DNA of 29,885 bases from Patescibacteria group bacterium (GCA_004298405.1 SCSL01000084.1:1-29885), one strand, 5' to 3'; positions 22,222 to 29,830 are shown, numbered from the stretch's first letter. Numbers and translations are program-made. The notes: generated from the sequence alone by a model not told the origin.

Positions 22222-23748
22222 TTAAGAAGCTTCTTTGGACTGACTCAATACATACAAAAACCCAGCGTACAACCACAGGTAGTAAGCGCTTGTACGGATC
22301 TCCAATAACGTCGACGTAAACGCGTTAAACGCTACTCCAATCAACATGGCTCCCACGGCTAATGCCAGCATTTGCACAAACGGATCTTTATGCGTGCGAG
22401 CCGTGTTCAATGCATAGAAAAGAACTCCGAAATAAAACCAAAGGTAAAAAACCATTCCCAGCGTTCCAGACTCACCCCAAAGCGAAAACCAGTTGTTGTC
22501 GATCGCCCCTTCTGTTCCAAACACGCCAAACGGGAGCCCAAGCTCCTCATACACGCTTGTGTTGTTCAGCGCGGCGACCGCTCCCCCACCATATTGTCCT
22601 GGCCCAAACCCAAGAATCGGCGAAGCGGCCACGACGTCAATCGGTGTATGAACGAACCAGAACACGCGTCCCAGTCCATAATATTCCCCACGCCAACGTG
22701 CCAAACTAAAGCTTTCAAAAAAGCGCTCAGATAATGTTTGACCCGGTGTTTCGGTAATGATACTCACGTTCAAACCTGATCCCGCGAGCACTAACGTCAA
22801 AAACACAACAAGCCCCGCAAACCCCGCGAGTACGCGACGATCGCGCTTGACGATCAATCCGATGAACAAAAATCCTAGCAGGAATGCAAACCAGGAAGAC
22901 CTTGAATACGTGAGAACAAGCGCTGGCACACCCACAATGAACAACCACATGACCCAGGGATATTTTTGATACAACTTTTTGGTAAACAATATCGCTGAGG
23001 CAAGCAGGAGGAATAGATACAAAAAATTACCAAGACGATCGTATCGTCCCAGAGTGGCAAAAATACGCGAACCAGGATCCCAAAATTGTTCTACCCCGCC
23101 GGTGAGTGTGAGTGTGCCATACGTTCGAGACTCAGACGGCAGAAGGAACTGGTCAAGAGGCTCGCCCAAAATCGCCTGCATGATGCCCAGCAAGCATTGA
23201 AAGATCACGATGCCGAACATGGTCCAGGTAAGATTTTTGATGAATGTCTTACTCGGGGCAATTTGTACGACCAGAAAGAACACAATCATGAAGCGCAAAA
23301 TCTGTCGGAGTCCCAAAATCGCCACAACGGGTGAGACAAGATTCACAAGGGCTGAAGCAAACAAGACAACAACAAACAACACGAACGGAAGATCAAACGG
23401 TGTCTGTCGATAGCGGCATTTGCCTGAAAGGAGCCTGACGATTACGACCAACGCAACGAGGTAAATCAGAAGCTCAGACCCATACCGCGCAAACACATAC
23501 ACTTCATCTGGAATGAATTTGAGAATCAACGACTCGAACGGAAGATAGATAGCAAGAAAACCAAGGGCATAGTGCGGTCGCAAAAAGGTGAGAATAACAA
23601 GACAGCCTCCCAGAACCCCCGCAAGCACAAACGCCGGGGAAAAGATGGATTGCAGAACGATCAGGAGCCCAAGGAGCAGGAAGAGAGCGGTCGCGGCAAG
23701 CGCCGTGTGCTCTTCCGCACGTTTGTAGACCGTGCGCAGGTTGATCAT
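22222..23748 (-). CDS. O-antigen ligase / polysaccharide polymerase-like membrane protein
   Basis: This is a polytopic membrane protein of 508 residues with about 11-13 hydrophobic segments. A long extracytoplasmic loop before the last segments (about residues 340-430, with ARWRGEYYGLGR and GFGPGQYGG) and the TYSRSSWFAFLLGF motif are typical of the Wzy_C (PF04932) family, which joins or polymerises lipid-linked glycans at the outer side of the membrane. Two starts are possible: ATG 23766 and ATG 23748. I prefer 23748 because an extended -10 (TGTTACAAT) lies eight bases before it, fitting a leaderless message and overlapping the longer start. GT4 follows downstream after a repeat. Ligase and polymerase cannot be told apart from sequence alone. 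Confidence 0.85.
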   Translation of the reverse strand: MINLRTVYKRAEEHTALAATALFLLLGLLIVLQSIFSPAFVLAGVLGGCLVILTFLRPHYALGFLAIYLPFESLILKFIPDEVYVFARYGSELLIYLVALVVIVRLLSGKCRYRQTPFDLPFVLFVVVLFASALVNLVSPVVAILGLRQILRFMIVFFLVVQIAPSKTFIKNLTWTMFGIVIFQCLLGIMQAILGEPLDQFLLPSESRTYGTLTLTGGVEQFWDPGSRIFATLGRYDRLGNFLYLFLLLASAILFTKKLYQKYPWVMWLFIVGVPALVLTYSRSSWFAFLLGFLFIGLIVKRDRRVLAGFAGLVVFLTLVLAGSGLNVSIITETPGQTLSERFFESFSLARWRGEYYGLGRVFWFVHTPIDVVAASPILGFGPGQYGGGAVAALNNTSVYEELGLPFGVFGTEGAIDNNWFSLWGESGTLGMVFYLWFYFGVLFYALNTARTHKDPFVQMLALAVGAMLIGVAFNAFTSTLLEIRTSAYYLWLYAGFLYVLSQSKEAS

Positions 23749-23756
23749 GTAGACAA

Positions 23757-23765
23757 ATTGTAACA
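23757..23765 (-). promoter_or_regulatory. Extended -10 at the polymerase/ligase start codon
   Basis: Minus strand TG-T-TACAAT followed by eight bases and ATG 23748. It has no recognisable -35 (the corresponding site falls in repeat E5). The pattern matches those before the genes at 956 and 29831. Confidence 0.45.
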
Positions 23766-23778
23766 TAAAATACCTAGA

Positions 23779-23829
23779 CTTCTTAGGGGCTTTAGCCCCG
23801 TCTCGAACGCCGCTGAAGCGGCTGAGAAA
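23779..23829. repeat. Composite palindromic element E5
   Basis: Outer CTTCTTA, hairpin GGGGC-TTTA-GCCCC (23786-23799), GTC, short spacer, hairpin GCCGC-TGAA-GCGGC (23809-23822), outer TGAGAAA. It is the last host-type repeat before the GC-rich gene cluster. Confidence 0.8.
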
Positions 23830-23856
23830 AGAAGAGAAAGAGAAAGAAGACGAAAT

Positions 23857-23886
23857 AGAAAAGCGGCAATCACTGGGATTGCCGCC
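23857..23886 (-). terminator. Terminator after the first MopE-type gene
   Basis: On the minus strand GCGGCAATC pairs with GATTGCCGC around CCAGT, followed by TTTTCTATTT. It lies about 20 bases beyond the stop codon. Confidence 0.85.
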
Positions 23887-23904
23887 GTGTGTCCTTAAGG
23901 CGCG

Positions 23905-25821
23905 TTACGGGCGTGTCAGCTCGACCTGACACGTGCCGTCGCCGTTGTCGTAGGCGAGGACGTCCAGGTCGATCGCGTCCATGGTTCCGTAGACGATCGC
24001 GGTCGCGCCCATGCCTTCGCACAGGAACGAGCCGTCTTCGAACTGCGCGTCCACCAGCACCGAACCGGTGGTGGTGATGCACAGATCCATGGACGATTCG
24101 TACTCCCAGTCGTTGCCGCCCAGACTGGTCGGGGTGACCGACACGCCTGTGACGCCGCTGGGGTACCACTCGCCGCTGAGGGAACCGTCGTCGGAGACGG
24201 TGCCGTCGATCGAGATGGTTTCGCCACCGTCGTTGACGATCACGATGGTCGTCATGCACGACGTACCCTCGTCGACCTCTCCGTCGCAGTCGTCGTCGAT
24301 CTCGTTGAAGATCTCGGTGGCGCCGGGGTTGACCGCCGACGAGAAGTCGTCGCAGTCGCCGCTGGCCTGTGTGTACCCGGAGGGCGCGTCACAGGAGGTG
24401 AACGTGGGCTCCGACGGGTCACCGTAGAGGTCGCCGTCGCGGTCGCGCGACCAGGTGACTTGATCCACCGCGTCTTCGTCGACTTCCAGGTCGCAGTCGC
24501 TGTCCTGGTCGTCGCAGAGCTCGGGCGCGCCGGGGTAGACGTTGGCGTTGGTGTCGTCGCAGTCGCCCTGGCACTCGGCCAGGGGGTCGCCGTCGTCGCT
24601 GGTCTCCTCGGGGGGAAGAGCGAGGTCGCAGTCGTTGTCCAGGCCGTCGCAGAGCTCCGGGTTTCCGGGGAAACGTGCGGCGTTGCTGTCGTCACATTCC
24701 GCGCAGGACAGGTAGGTGTCGAGGTCGCCATCGACCTCACCGGTGCCGTCGCAGTCGTTGTCCAGGCCGTCGCAGAGCTCCGGGTTGGCGGGGAAACGCT
24801 CGTCTTCGCTGTCGTCGCAGTCGCCCTGGCACTCGGACCAGAGATCGCCGTCGTCGTCGGTCTCGCTGTCGGGAACCGCGAGGTCGCAGTCGTTGTCCAG
24901 ACCGTCGCAGATCTCCGGGTTCCCGGGGAAGCGGTCGGCGTTGCTGTCGTCGCAGTCGGTTCCGTCGAGCACCAGCTGATCGCTGGGATCGTCGCAGGCG
25001 GTCGTGACGGGTGGCGGATCGCCGTACCCGTCGTTGTCGTCGTCGACGTACCAGTCGGTCTGCGTGGTGGGATCGACTCCCGCGTCGTTGTCGTCGGCGA
25101 GGCTGTTGCAGTCTTCGTCGACGTCCGCCGCGTCGCAGACCTCGGTGGCCGCGGGGTTGACGGCGCTGTCGTCGTCGTTGCAGTCGGTGGCGTCCGAGAC
25201 GTAGCCGACCGGCGCGGAACACGCCTCGACGGGGATGGCGAAGGAGTCGCCGTAGAGGTCGCCGTCGACGTCCGGGTAGAACGTGGTCGGGCTGGGGACG
25301 CCGTCGTCGACCAACTCATTGCAGTCGTTGTCCCAGCCGTCGCAGACCTCGGTCTCGTCGGGGTTCACGTTCGCGTTGGTGTCGTCGCAGTCGACGAGGA
25401 TCTCGCCGTCGGCGTCGTACTGGGCCTGCACGTAGTAGACGAGCAGGTCGGGATCGCCGCCGGTGTTCTCCACCAGCTCCTCGAACGTGTCGACGGAGCA
25501 GGCGGTGAGGTACTGGGCCTCGCCCGGCGAGGACTCCTTGCCCCAGCCGTCCACGTCCCCATCGAACATCCAGACCAGGCCGATGCGGCTCGGGTCCATG
25601 TCGTCGACCAGCTCGTCGCAGTCGTTGTCCCAGCCGTCGCAGTACTCGGGCGCACCCGCGTAGATGTACGCGTTGGTGTCGTCGCAGTCGCCGCCCGCGG
25701 GGGTCTGCCCGTCGCCGTCGGCGTCGTAGATGGCCGCGGCGGTGAAGGTGCCGTCCACCGAGGGTTGGGCCTGACAACCGGTCATCAGGATCGTGAGGGG
25801 GAGAAACCGGGATCGGAACAT
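23905..25821 (-). CDS. Lipoprotein with eight MopE-type metal-binding repeats
   Basis: This 638-residue lipoprotein starts at ATG 25821. I chose this over 25896 because the signal peptide and lipobox LMTGC (Cys16) follow directly and a GAGG site precedes it. Residues about 35-530 contain eight repeats of the form DCDD(T/S)N-x(4-6)-PG-x-PE-x-CDG-x-DNDCD, the Asp/Cys motif known as the putative metal-binding motif of MopE (PF11617 type). Spacers such as DxDGDxYGD resemble calcium-binding thrombospondin type 3 loops. The C-terminal 110 residues form a beta-rich domain with three cysteines (SCMTT, DLCITT, SFLCEG). It would sit on the cell surface as a rigid metal-bound stalk. Base composition and codons (GAC, GTC, TGC) are far more GC-rich than the genes around it, suggesting transfer. 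Confidence 0.88.
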   Translation of the reverse strand: MFRSRFLPLTILMTGCQAQPSVDGTFTAAAIYDADGDGQTPAGGDCDDTNAYIYAGAPEYCDGWDNDCDELVDDMDPSRIGLVWMFDGDVDGWGKESSPGEAQYLTACSVDTFEELVENTGGDPDLLVYYVQAQYDADGEILVDCDDTNANVNPDETEVCDGWDNDCNELVDDGVPSPTTFYPDVDGDLYGDSFAIPVEACSAPVGYVSDATDCNDDDSAVNPAATEVCDAADVDEDCNSLADDNDAGVDPTTQTDWYVDDDNDGYGDPPPVTTACDDPSDQLVLDGTDCDDSNADRFPGNPEICDGLDNDCDLAVPDSETDDDGDLWSECQGDCDDSEDERFPANPELCDGLDNDCDGTGEVDGDLDTYLSCAECDDSNAARFPGNPELCDGLDNDCDLALPPEETSDDGDPLAECQGDCDDTNANVYPGAPELCDDQDSDCDLEVDEDAVDQVTWSRDRDGDLYGDPSEPTFTSCDAPSGYTQASGDCDDFSSAVNPGATEIFNEIDDDCDGEVDEGTSCMTTIVIVNDGGETISIDGTVSDDGSLSGEWYPSGVTGVSVTPTSLGGNDWEYESSMDLCITTTGSVLVDAQFEDGSFLCEGMGATAIVYGTMDAIDLDVLAYDNGDGTCQVELTRP

Positions 25822-25878
25822 CACTGCCTCGCACTCTCCGATTGAACAGCCGAGGAATTCGGCTTCAATGGAGGGAAG

Positions 25879-25907
25879 ATCATGGCAGAAAGCCAAAATT
25901 CCGTCAA
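25879..25907 (-). promoter_or_regulatory. Promoter for the first MopE-type gene
   Basis: Minus strand TTGACG (25902-25907), 17-base spacer, CATGAT (25879-25884). It lies just after the terminator of the second MopE-type gene, so these two genes are separate transcription units. Confidence 0.5.
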
Positions 25908-25939
25908 GAGCCTTTTGGCTAAACTAAGCAAATTAAAAA

Positions 25940-25960
25940 CCGGCTAGGAATCCCAGCCGG
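25940..25960 (-). terminator. Terminator after the second MopE-type gene
   Basis: CCGGCT/AGCCGG with additional GG/CC pairing, followed on the minus strand by TTTTTAATTT. It lies nine bases beyond the stop codon. Confidence 0.85.
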
Positions 25961-25968
25961 ACGTTGAC

Positions 25969-27555
25969 CTACTCGTCGGAACCGTCGCAGTCCGTGTCCT
26001 CCCCGTCGCCCAGAATGTCCAGGGCGTAGGGGTGGTAGGAGAAGTTTGCGTCGTTGCAGTCACCGTCGCCTTCGACGGAACCAGGGTCGCAGGCTCCCGT
26101 GGCCTGGTAGACACAGGAGTCGCCGTCTCCGAAGCCGTCGGCGTCGATATCCAGACAGCAGTAGATGCCGCCTTCGTCGACGATGCCGTCACAGTCGTTG
26201 TCGATGGCATCCAGACCGACCTCGGTCTGGGAGGGATTGGCGCCGGGATTCGTGTCGTCACAGTCCCCGCCTTGCAGGACGAACCCGTTGGCGGGACAGG
26301 ACTGGAAGGAGCCGACCTCCTCATCTCCCCAGCCGTCCCCGTCATCGTCGTCCCAGAGGGTCTGGACGTCGGGGTTGCCCTCGATCTCGTCGACGATGCC
26401 GTCGCAGTCGTTGTCGATGGCATCGCAGACTTCGACAGCGGCGGGGTTGGCGTTTGCTTCCCCGTCGTTGCAGTCGGTGGCGTTGTCCACGAGCGATCCT
26501 GTCGAACCGCCGCAGATCACGGAGATGACCGAGCCTGAGCCGTAGCCATCCCCATCGGTGTCGGCGTACCAGGACGAGAACAGGTTTTCGTCGGTGGTCT
26601 CGTCGCAGTCGTTGTCCAGACCGTCGCAGACCTCGGGGGCACCGGGGTGGCTGGCGCTGTCCGCGTCGTCGCAGTCCGTACCGTCTCCGACGTAGCCCGC
26701 AGGAGCACTGCAGGCGGACAAAGCGGAGCCGGCACCGAATGTGTCCTGATCCGCGTCCGCGTAGAAAACGGACATGGTGTCGGGATCGACGGAGTCGTCT
26801 TCGTCGTCGATGTCACCGTCGCAGTCGTTGTCGATGGTGTCGCAGATCTCCGCGGCGCCCGGGTGGACGTCGAAGTTCGTGTCGTCGCAGTCGGAGGCAT
26901 CCGAGAGGAAGCCGCCCGGCGCGGTGCATGCAAATGCGGGCATGTCGATGTCACCGAATCCGTCGCCGTCCCAATCGCCGTAGAAGGTGTCCAACACCTC
27001 CTCGTCGACCTGCTCGTCGCAGTCGTTGTCGACGGCGTCGCAGATCTCCTTGGCGTCCGGGAAGACGCTCGAATCCGTGTCATCGCAGTCGCCTTCGCAG
27101 GTCAGGAAGTCGTCCGCGTCCTGGTCGAACCCTTCGTCGACCGTGAGGTCGCAGTCCTGGTCGACGCTGTCGCAGACCTCCGGTGCGCCGGGGTAGATGG
27201 TCGGGTCCAGATCGTTGCAGTCCCCGAACAGGTCGACCCACGGGCCGCCGCTCAGATCGGAGTGGCAACCGTGGACGCTGTTGGAACCGCCGTACCCGTC
27301 CACATCCGTGTCCAGGTACCAGAGGCTGGGGCCGCCGACCGACGCGTCGGTGTCGTCGCAGTCCTCCTGGGCGGAGACGCCGTCGTCGTCGATGTCGATC
27401 ACCGGCGGGGTGGAATCGTCGTCCGGCGCGGTCGCGTCGTCGTCGCTTGTGACGTCGTCGTCGGCAGCGCCAGGCTCGTAGGCAGGAACGGTGCTGGGCA
27501 CGCAGCCCGGCAGGAGGAAAGCCAACAGGGCCACGAACGTGCTGGGAGAACGCAT
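25969..27555 (-). CDS. Lipoprotein with seven to eight MopE-type metal-binding repeats
   Basis: This 528-residue lipoprotein has a signal peptide (residues 1-17) and the lipobox LLPGC with Cys18. An acidic linker of DDD/DDDST units follows (about residues 30-55). Residues about 60-528 are nearly all MopE-type repeats (DCDDT...HPGA-x-E-x-CD-x-x-DNDCDG) with DTDGDGYG-type loops between them. The last two repeats lose the middle Cys (EVGLDAIDNDCDG, ILGDGEDTDCDG). It has no separate C-terminal domain. A GGAGAT ribosome binding site precedes the ATG. It is paralogous to the genes on both sides and has the same GC-rich codon use. A metal-binding surface spacer is likely; the metal is not known, with calcium most plausible from the Asp-rich loops. 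Confidence 0.88.
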   Translation of the reverse strand: MRSPSTFVALLAFLLPGCVPSTVPAYEPGAADDDVTSDDDATAPDDDSTPPVIDIDDDGVSAQEDCDDTDASVGGPSLWYLDTDVDGYGGSNSVHGCHSDLSGGPWVDLFGDCNDLDPTIYPGAPEVCDSVDQDCDLTVDEGFDQDADDFLTCEGDCDDTDSSVFPDAKEICDAVDNDCDEQVDEEVLDTFYGDWDGDGFGDIDMPAFACTAPGGFLSDASDCDDTNFDVHPGAAEICDTIDNDCDGDIDDEDDSVDPDTMSVFYADADQDTFGAGSALSACSAPAGYVGDGTDCDDADSASHPGAPEVCDGLDNDCDETTDENLFSSWYADTDGDGYGSGSVISVICGGSTGSLVDNATDCNDGEANANPAAVEVCDAIDNDCDGIVDEIEGNPDVQTLWDDDDGDGWGDEEVGSFQSCPANGFVLQGGDCDDTNPGANPSQTEVGLDAIDNDCDGIVDEGGIYCCLDIDADGFGDGDSCVYQATGACDPGSVEGDGDCNDANFSYHPYALDILGDGEDTDCDGSDE

Positions 27556-27769
27556 TTCAATATCTCCAGGGTGAACTTCTCCCTCCCCACCAAAGGTGCG
27601 GGTGCCAGGCCTATGGCAGGAAGAGATTCGGTGGAAGGATCTTGGCCTGGTTTTAAGACAAGCGCCCTAAAATCAACTCACGATCCGAACAAAAAAGCCT
27701 AATTTTGAAGGTCTTCTTTTAACATAATACCCAGTCTATGTCAATGAGTTGTCGTCAACTGTCGTCAAC

Positions 27770-27811
27770 CAGCAAATATGTCACATGTTTCATGTCAGCA
27801 AATATGTCACA
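27770..27811 (-). mobile_element. Doubled IS-end-like motif, left group
   Basis: Two copies of CAGCAAATATGTCACA (27770-27785 and 27796-27811), 26 bp apart. Read on the minus strand they are TGTGACATATTTGCTG, a typical TGT-starting insertion sequence terminus. Tandem end repeats occur in IS21-type and some other IS ends. No transposase gene is present. Confidence 0.55.
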
Positions 27812-27892
27812 TTCAGGCGACAGCGACGGTTAAAGAACCCATCCTATCTGTTGTCATCCCGAGCGACCAACGGGAGCCGAGGGATCTCTCGT

Positions 27893-27922
27893 AAAAAATC
27901 CACACTCAAGGTCGATTTTTTC
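27893..27922. terminator. Possible bidirectional terminator with preceding dispersed repeat
   Basis: AAAAAATC pairs with GATTTTTT around an interrupted inner stem, and TCTAT follows. It resembles a decayed version of the terminator at 20745-20775 (the same GGTCGATTTTTTCTAT sequence). The TGTCATCCCGAGCG...GGGATCTC segment before it looks like a widespread bacterial intergenic repeat. Confidence 0.45.
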
Positions 27923-27929
27923 TATACAG

Positions 27930-27950
27930 GTCGGTGGCTTAGCCACCGAC
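27930..27950. repeat. 21-bp perfect palindrome, copy 2
   Basis: Identical over 21 bases to 7856-7876 (arms GTCGGTGGCT/AGCCACCGAC). Both copies are followed by AA. Confidence 0.8.
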
Positions 27951-27963
27951 AAGTGGACATTTT

Positions 27964-28075
27964 TTTCTCAGGGGCTTTTCCGGCGGAGCCGGATCCGGCC
28001 TTTAGGCCGGAAGCCCCGTCATATCGCTCGCGAGCAACATGACCCGTCCGGGACGCCGCTAAAGCGGCTGTGAAG
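27964..28075. repeat. Composite palindromic element E6 (expanded form)
   Basis: The GGGGC/GCCCC stem (27971-27975 with 28013-28017) encloses two further hairpins, CCGGC-GGA-GCCGG (27980-27992) and CCGGCC-TTTA-GGCCGG (27995-28010). Then GTCAT/ATGAC encloses GCTCGCGAGC (28026-28035), followed by CCGTCCGGGAC, hairpin GCCGC-TAAA-GCGGC (28055-28068) and outer TGTGAAG. The inner part is close to that of E3, with changes inside the loop. Confidence 0.8.
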
Positions 28076-28094
28076 TAAAAGGGATATATACACG

Positions 28095-28136
28095 TGTCAT
28101 CTTTGCTGAACGCCAACCTGTGACATTATTGCTGAA
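28095..28136 (+). mobile_element. Doubled IS-end-like motif, right group
   Basis: TGTCATCTTTGCTGAA (28095-28110) and TGTGACATTATTGCTGAA (28119-28136). Their GCTGAA ends are 26 bp apart, the same period as in the left group and in the opposite orientation. A short open frame starting ATG 28144 lies right inside, where an IS would begin its transposase, but it stops after 27 codons and has no recognisable transposase sequence. Confidence 0.55.
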
Positions 28137-28160
28137 TGACTACATGAATTTCGGACAAAA

Positions 28161-28200
28161 AGAAGAGCCCCCGAGTGAAGTTGAGCTCGGAAGCTCTTCT
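28161..28200 (-). terminator. Terminator after the third MopE-type gene
   Basis: AGAAGAGC/GCTCTTCT with inner CCGAG/CTCGG forms a long hairpin. On the minus strand it is followed by TTTTGTCC. It lies about 24 bases past the stop codon. Confidence 0.85.
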
Positions 28201-28223
28201 CCACGCGGGGGCGCGTGTTTGTG

Positions 28224-29615
28224 TTAGACCTGGCAGTCGGCGTCGGGTGACGCCACGATGACCGCGGAGCAGGAGCCTCCACCGGCCGACCAGATCTCCA
28301 GGTCGGTCTCGTCGTACCAGCTACCGTCGAACCAGACGTCGACCTCGACGCTGGTGTCGACGGCGTCGCCGGCGCACAGCCAGGAGCTCGCGGGGTCACC
28401 CGCCGACACGTTCATGCGGATTCCGCACGCGTCGGAGATGTCTCCCCAATCCGAGGTCATCAGCAGGTCTCCGACGACCAGCGAATTGCTCACCGTAACC
28501 GTCTCGTCCCAGCCGTCGCCGAGCTGGTCGGCGTCCCAGTACAGCTGGTACGAGAGGGCGAGGGTATTCAGCGACTCGTACTCGACCTCGATCGAGACCT
28601 GGAAGACCTCGTCGACCTCGCCGTCACAGTCGTTGTCCTCGTCGTCGATGCCGGCGTCGGACTCCGAGGCCGAAGGATTGACCTCGGGGTCGGAGTCGTC
28701 GCAGTCGCCTTCGGCCACGGTCCAGCCGTCGTCGTCGAGGTCGTCGGCATCGGCGTCGAAACCCTCGTCGATCACGCCGTCGCAGTCGTCGTCGATGCCG
28801 TTGTCGGTCTCGGCGGCGCCGGGGTGGACGTTGACGTCCTCGTCATCGCAGTCGGCCACGAGGGTGTACCCGTCGCAGTCGACGTCGATCAGGTCGGTGC
28901 CGTTGCAGTCCTGGTCGATGCCGTCGTCCGGGATCTCGGGGGCGCCCGGGTAGATGTCGGCGTCCTGATCGTCGCAGTCGGCGTCGTCGGGGCTACCGTC
29001 GTCGTCCATGTCGAGATCGGGCTCGGGCTCGAAGCCCTCATCGATCTCGCCGTCGCAGTTGTCGTCGATGCCGTTGTCGGCCTCGGTCGCGCCCGGGTGG
29101 ATGGTGGCGTCCTCGTCATCGCAGTCGACGGTGGTGCCGTCGCCGTCGATGTTGAGGTAGCCGTCGGCGTCCTCGTCCACCCCGCCGCAGGGGCTGGTGG
29201 GCGAGGGCATTCCCTCGTCGCCGGTGTCCGCGTCGTTGGCATCGACACCGTCGCAGTCCTGATCGACGCCGTCGCAGGTGTCGTCGACCGCTTCCGGGTG
29301 GATCGACGCGTCGTTGTCGTTGCAGTCGATCAGGGACGTCCTTCCGTCCCCGTCCGCGTCCGTGTACCCGCCGGTGGTGTCGTCGTCCCCGGTCGGGGTC
29401 GAGTCGTCGTCGGAGGCGGAGTCGTCATCGCTCGCGGAGTCATCGTCCGCGACGGAGCTGTCGTCGTCCCCGGCGGCGGAATCGTCGTCGGTGGTGACGT
29501 CGTCGTCGAACGGCAGCTCCGGGGCGCCGTCCTCGTCCTCGACGGGGATGGTGCCGGCGGTGCAACCGGCGAGGGTGGCCACGAGGGCCAGGATCAAGGT
29601 GCGGGAGCGGGTCAT
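28224..29615 (-). CDS. Lipoprotein with five MopE-type repeats and long DDDS linker
   Basis: This 463-residue lipoprotein has a signal peptide with a near-perfect lipobox (ATLAGC, Cys18). Residues about 38-80 are an extreme low-complexity linker of DDDSA/DDDSS units. Residues about 85-345 hold five MopE-type repeats (DCDDEDATIHPGATE...DDNCDGEIDEGF). Most lack the middle Cys and have GIDD(D/N)CDG instead, a different subtype from the other two proteins. The C-terminal 115 residues form a distinct beta-rich domain (VSIEVEYESLNTLALSYQL, SGDW-type turns and several Cys: ACGIR, WLCAG, GSCSA, ADCQV). The ribosome binding site is GAGGAG. GC-rich composition as for its neighbours. A ligand-binding or display function for the C-terminal domain is inferred. 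Confidence 0.88.
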   Translation of the reverse strand: MTRSRTLILALVATLAGCTAGTIPVEDEDGAPELPFDDDVTTDDDSAAGDDDSSVADDDSASDDDSASDDDSTPTGDDDTTGGYTDADGDGRTSLIDCNDNDASIHPEAVDDTCDGVDQDCDGVDANDADTGDEGMPSPTSPCGGVDEDADGYLNIDGDGTTVDCDDEDATIHPGATEADNGIDDNCDGEIDEGFEPEPDLDMDDDGSPDDADCDDQDADIYPGAPEIPDDGIDQDCNGTDLIDVDCDGYTLVADCDDEDVNVHPGAAETDNGIDDDCDGVIDEGFDADADDLDDDGWTVAEGDCDDSDPEVNPSASESDAGIDDEDNDCDGEVDEVFQVSIEVEYESLNTLALSYQLYWDADQLGDGWDETVTVSNSLVVGDLLMTSDWGDISDACGIRMNVSAGDPASSWLCAGDAVDTSVEVDVWFDGSWYDETDLEIWSAGGGSCSAVIVASPDADCQV

Positions 29616-29830
29616 TGCGTATCTCCTCGGGTGGGGTTCGGGGCGGTTGCCAGCCGTCTGATCTACCGGGTGATTTCCCGATGGATCTTCTTGCTGGCTG
29701 GACTACCCCGATTTCCTGGTGTCAGGGGTTGTCCAGGCAGAATAAGAGCATTAGGTGGTTAGAGCACTATAGACATCACACCGTGAAATAGGACTCGGGA
29801 AACACTAAAACATGGTAAAATAGCCATGTT
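29616..29830. other. Divergent intergenic region at the right end
   Basis: It separates the minus-strand MopE-type gene from a plus-strand gene start. It begins GC-rich and becomes AT-rich past about 29740. A GCCAGC/GCTGGC-type inverted repeat spans the GGTTGCCAGCC and CTTGCTGGCTGG segments (about 29644-29700). I could not place the MopE gene promoter with confidence. Confidence 0.4.
29813..29821 (+). promoter_or_regulatory. Extended -10 before the last gene
   Basis: TG-G-TAAAAT, nine bases before GTG 29831. No clear -35 is present. The spacing again predicts a leaderless message. Confidence 0.45.

Larger units (their letters stand above)
27556..28223. other. AT-richer intergenic region between MopE-type genes, with repeats and IS-end-like motifs
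   Basis: No supported gene lies in these 668 bases. They hold a 10-bp tandem duplication (GTCGTCAAC, 27751-27770), a doubled IS-end-like motif (27770-27811), a TGTCATCCCGAGCG...GGGATCTC repeat (27852-27889), a terminator-like hairpin (27893-27922), the second copy of the 21-bp palindrome (27930-27950), composite element E6 (27964-28075), an oppositely oriented doubled IS-end motif (28095-28136) and a terminator (28161-28200). Base composition matches the host part of the window, not the MopE-type genes on either side. Confidence 0.7.

Noticed and set aside
24460..25845. Long plus-strand open frame (461 residues) opposite the first MopE-type gene
   Set aside because: It is Val/Ala/Asp-rich with repeats that mirror GAC/GTC codons of the real gene. 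It has no recognisable domain, and the minus-strand frame has a lipobox, ribosome binding site and MopE repeats. The same holds for the frames at 26647-27702 and 28824-29762.
28144..28227. 27-codon frame directly inside the right IS-end-like motif, as a transposase start
   Set aside because: It ends within the MopE gene terminator and has no transposase similarity; kept only as a remark in the IS-end entry.
23870..29700. Chimeric contig joining a GC-rich genome to this one
   Set aside because: The gap between the second and third GC-rich genes (27556-28223) has host-type composition and the host repeat E6, and both cluster ends return to host-like sequence. Read coverage would be needed to exclude it fully.
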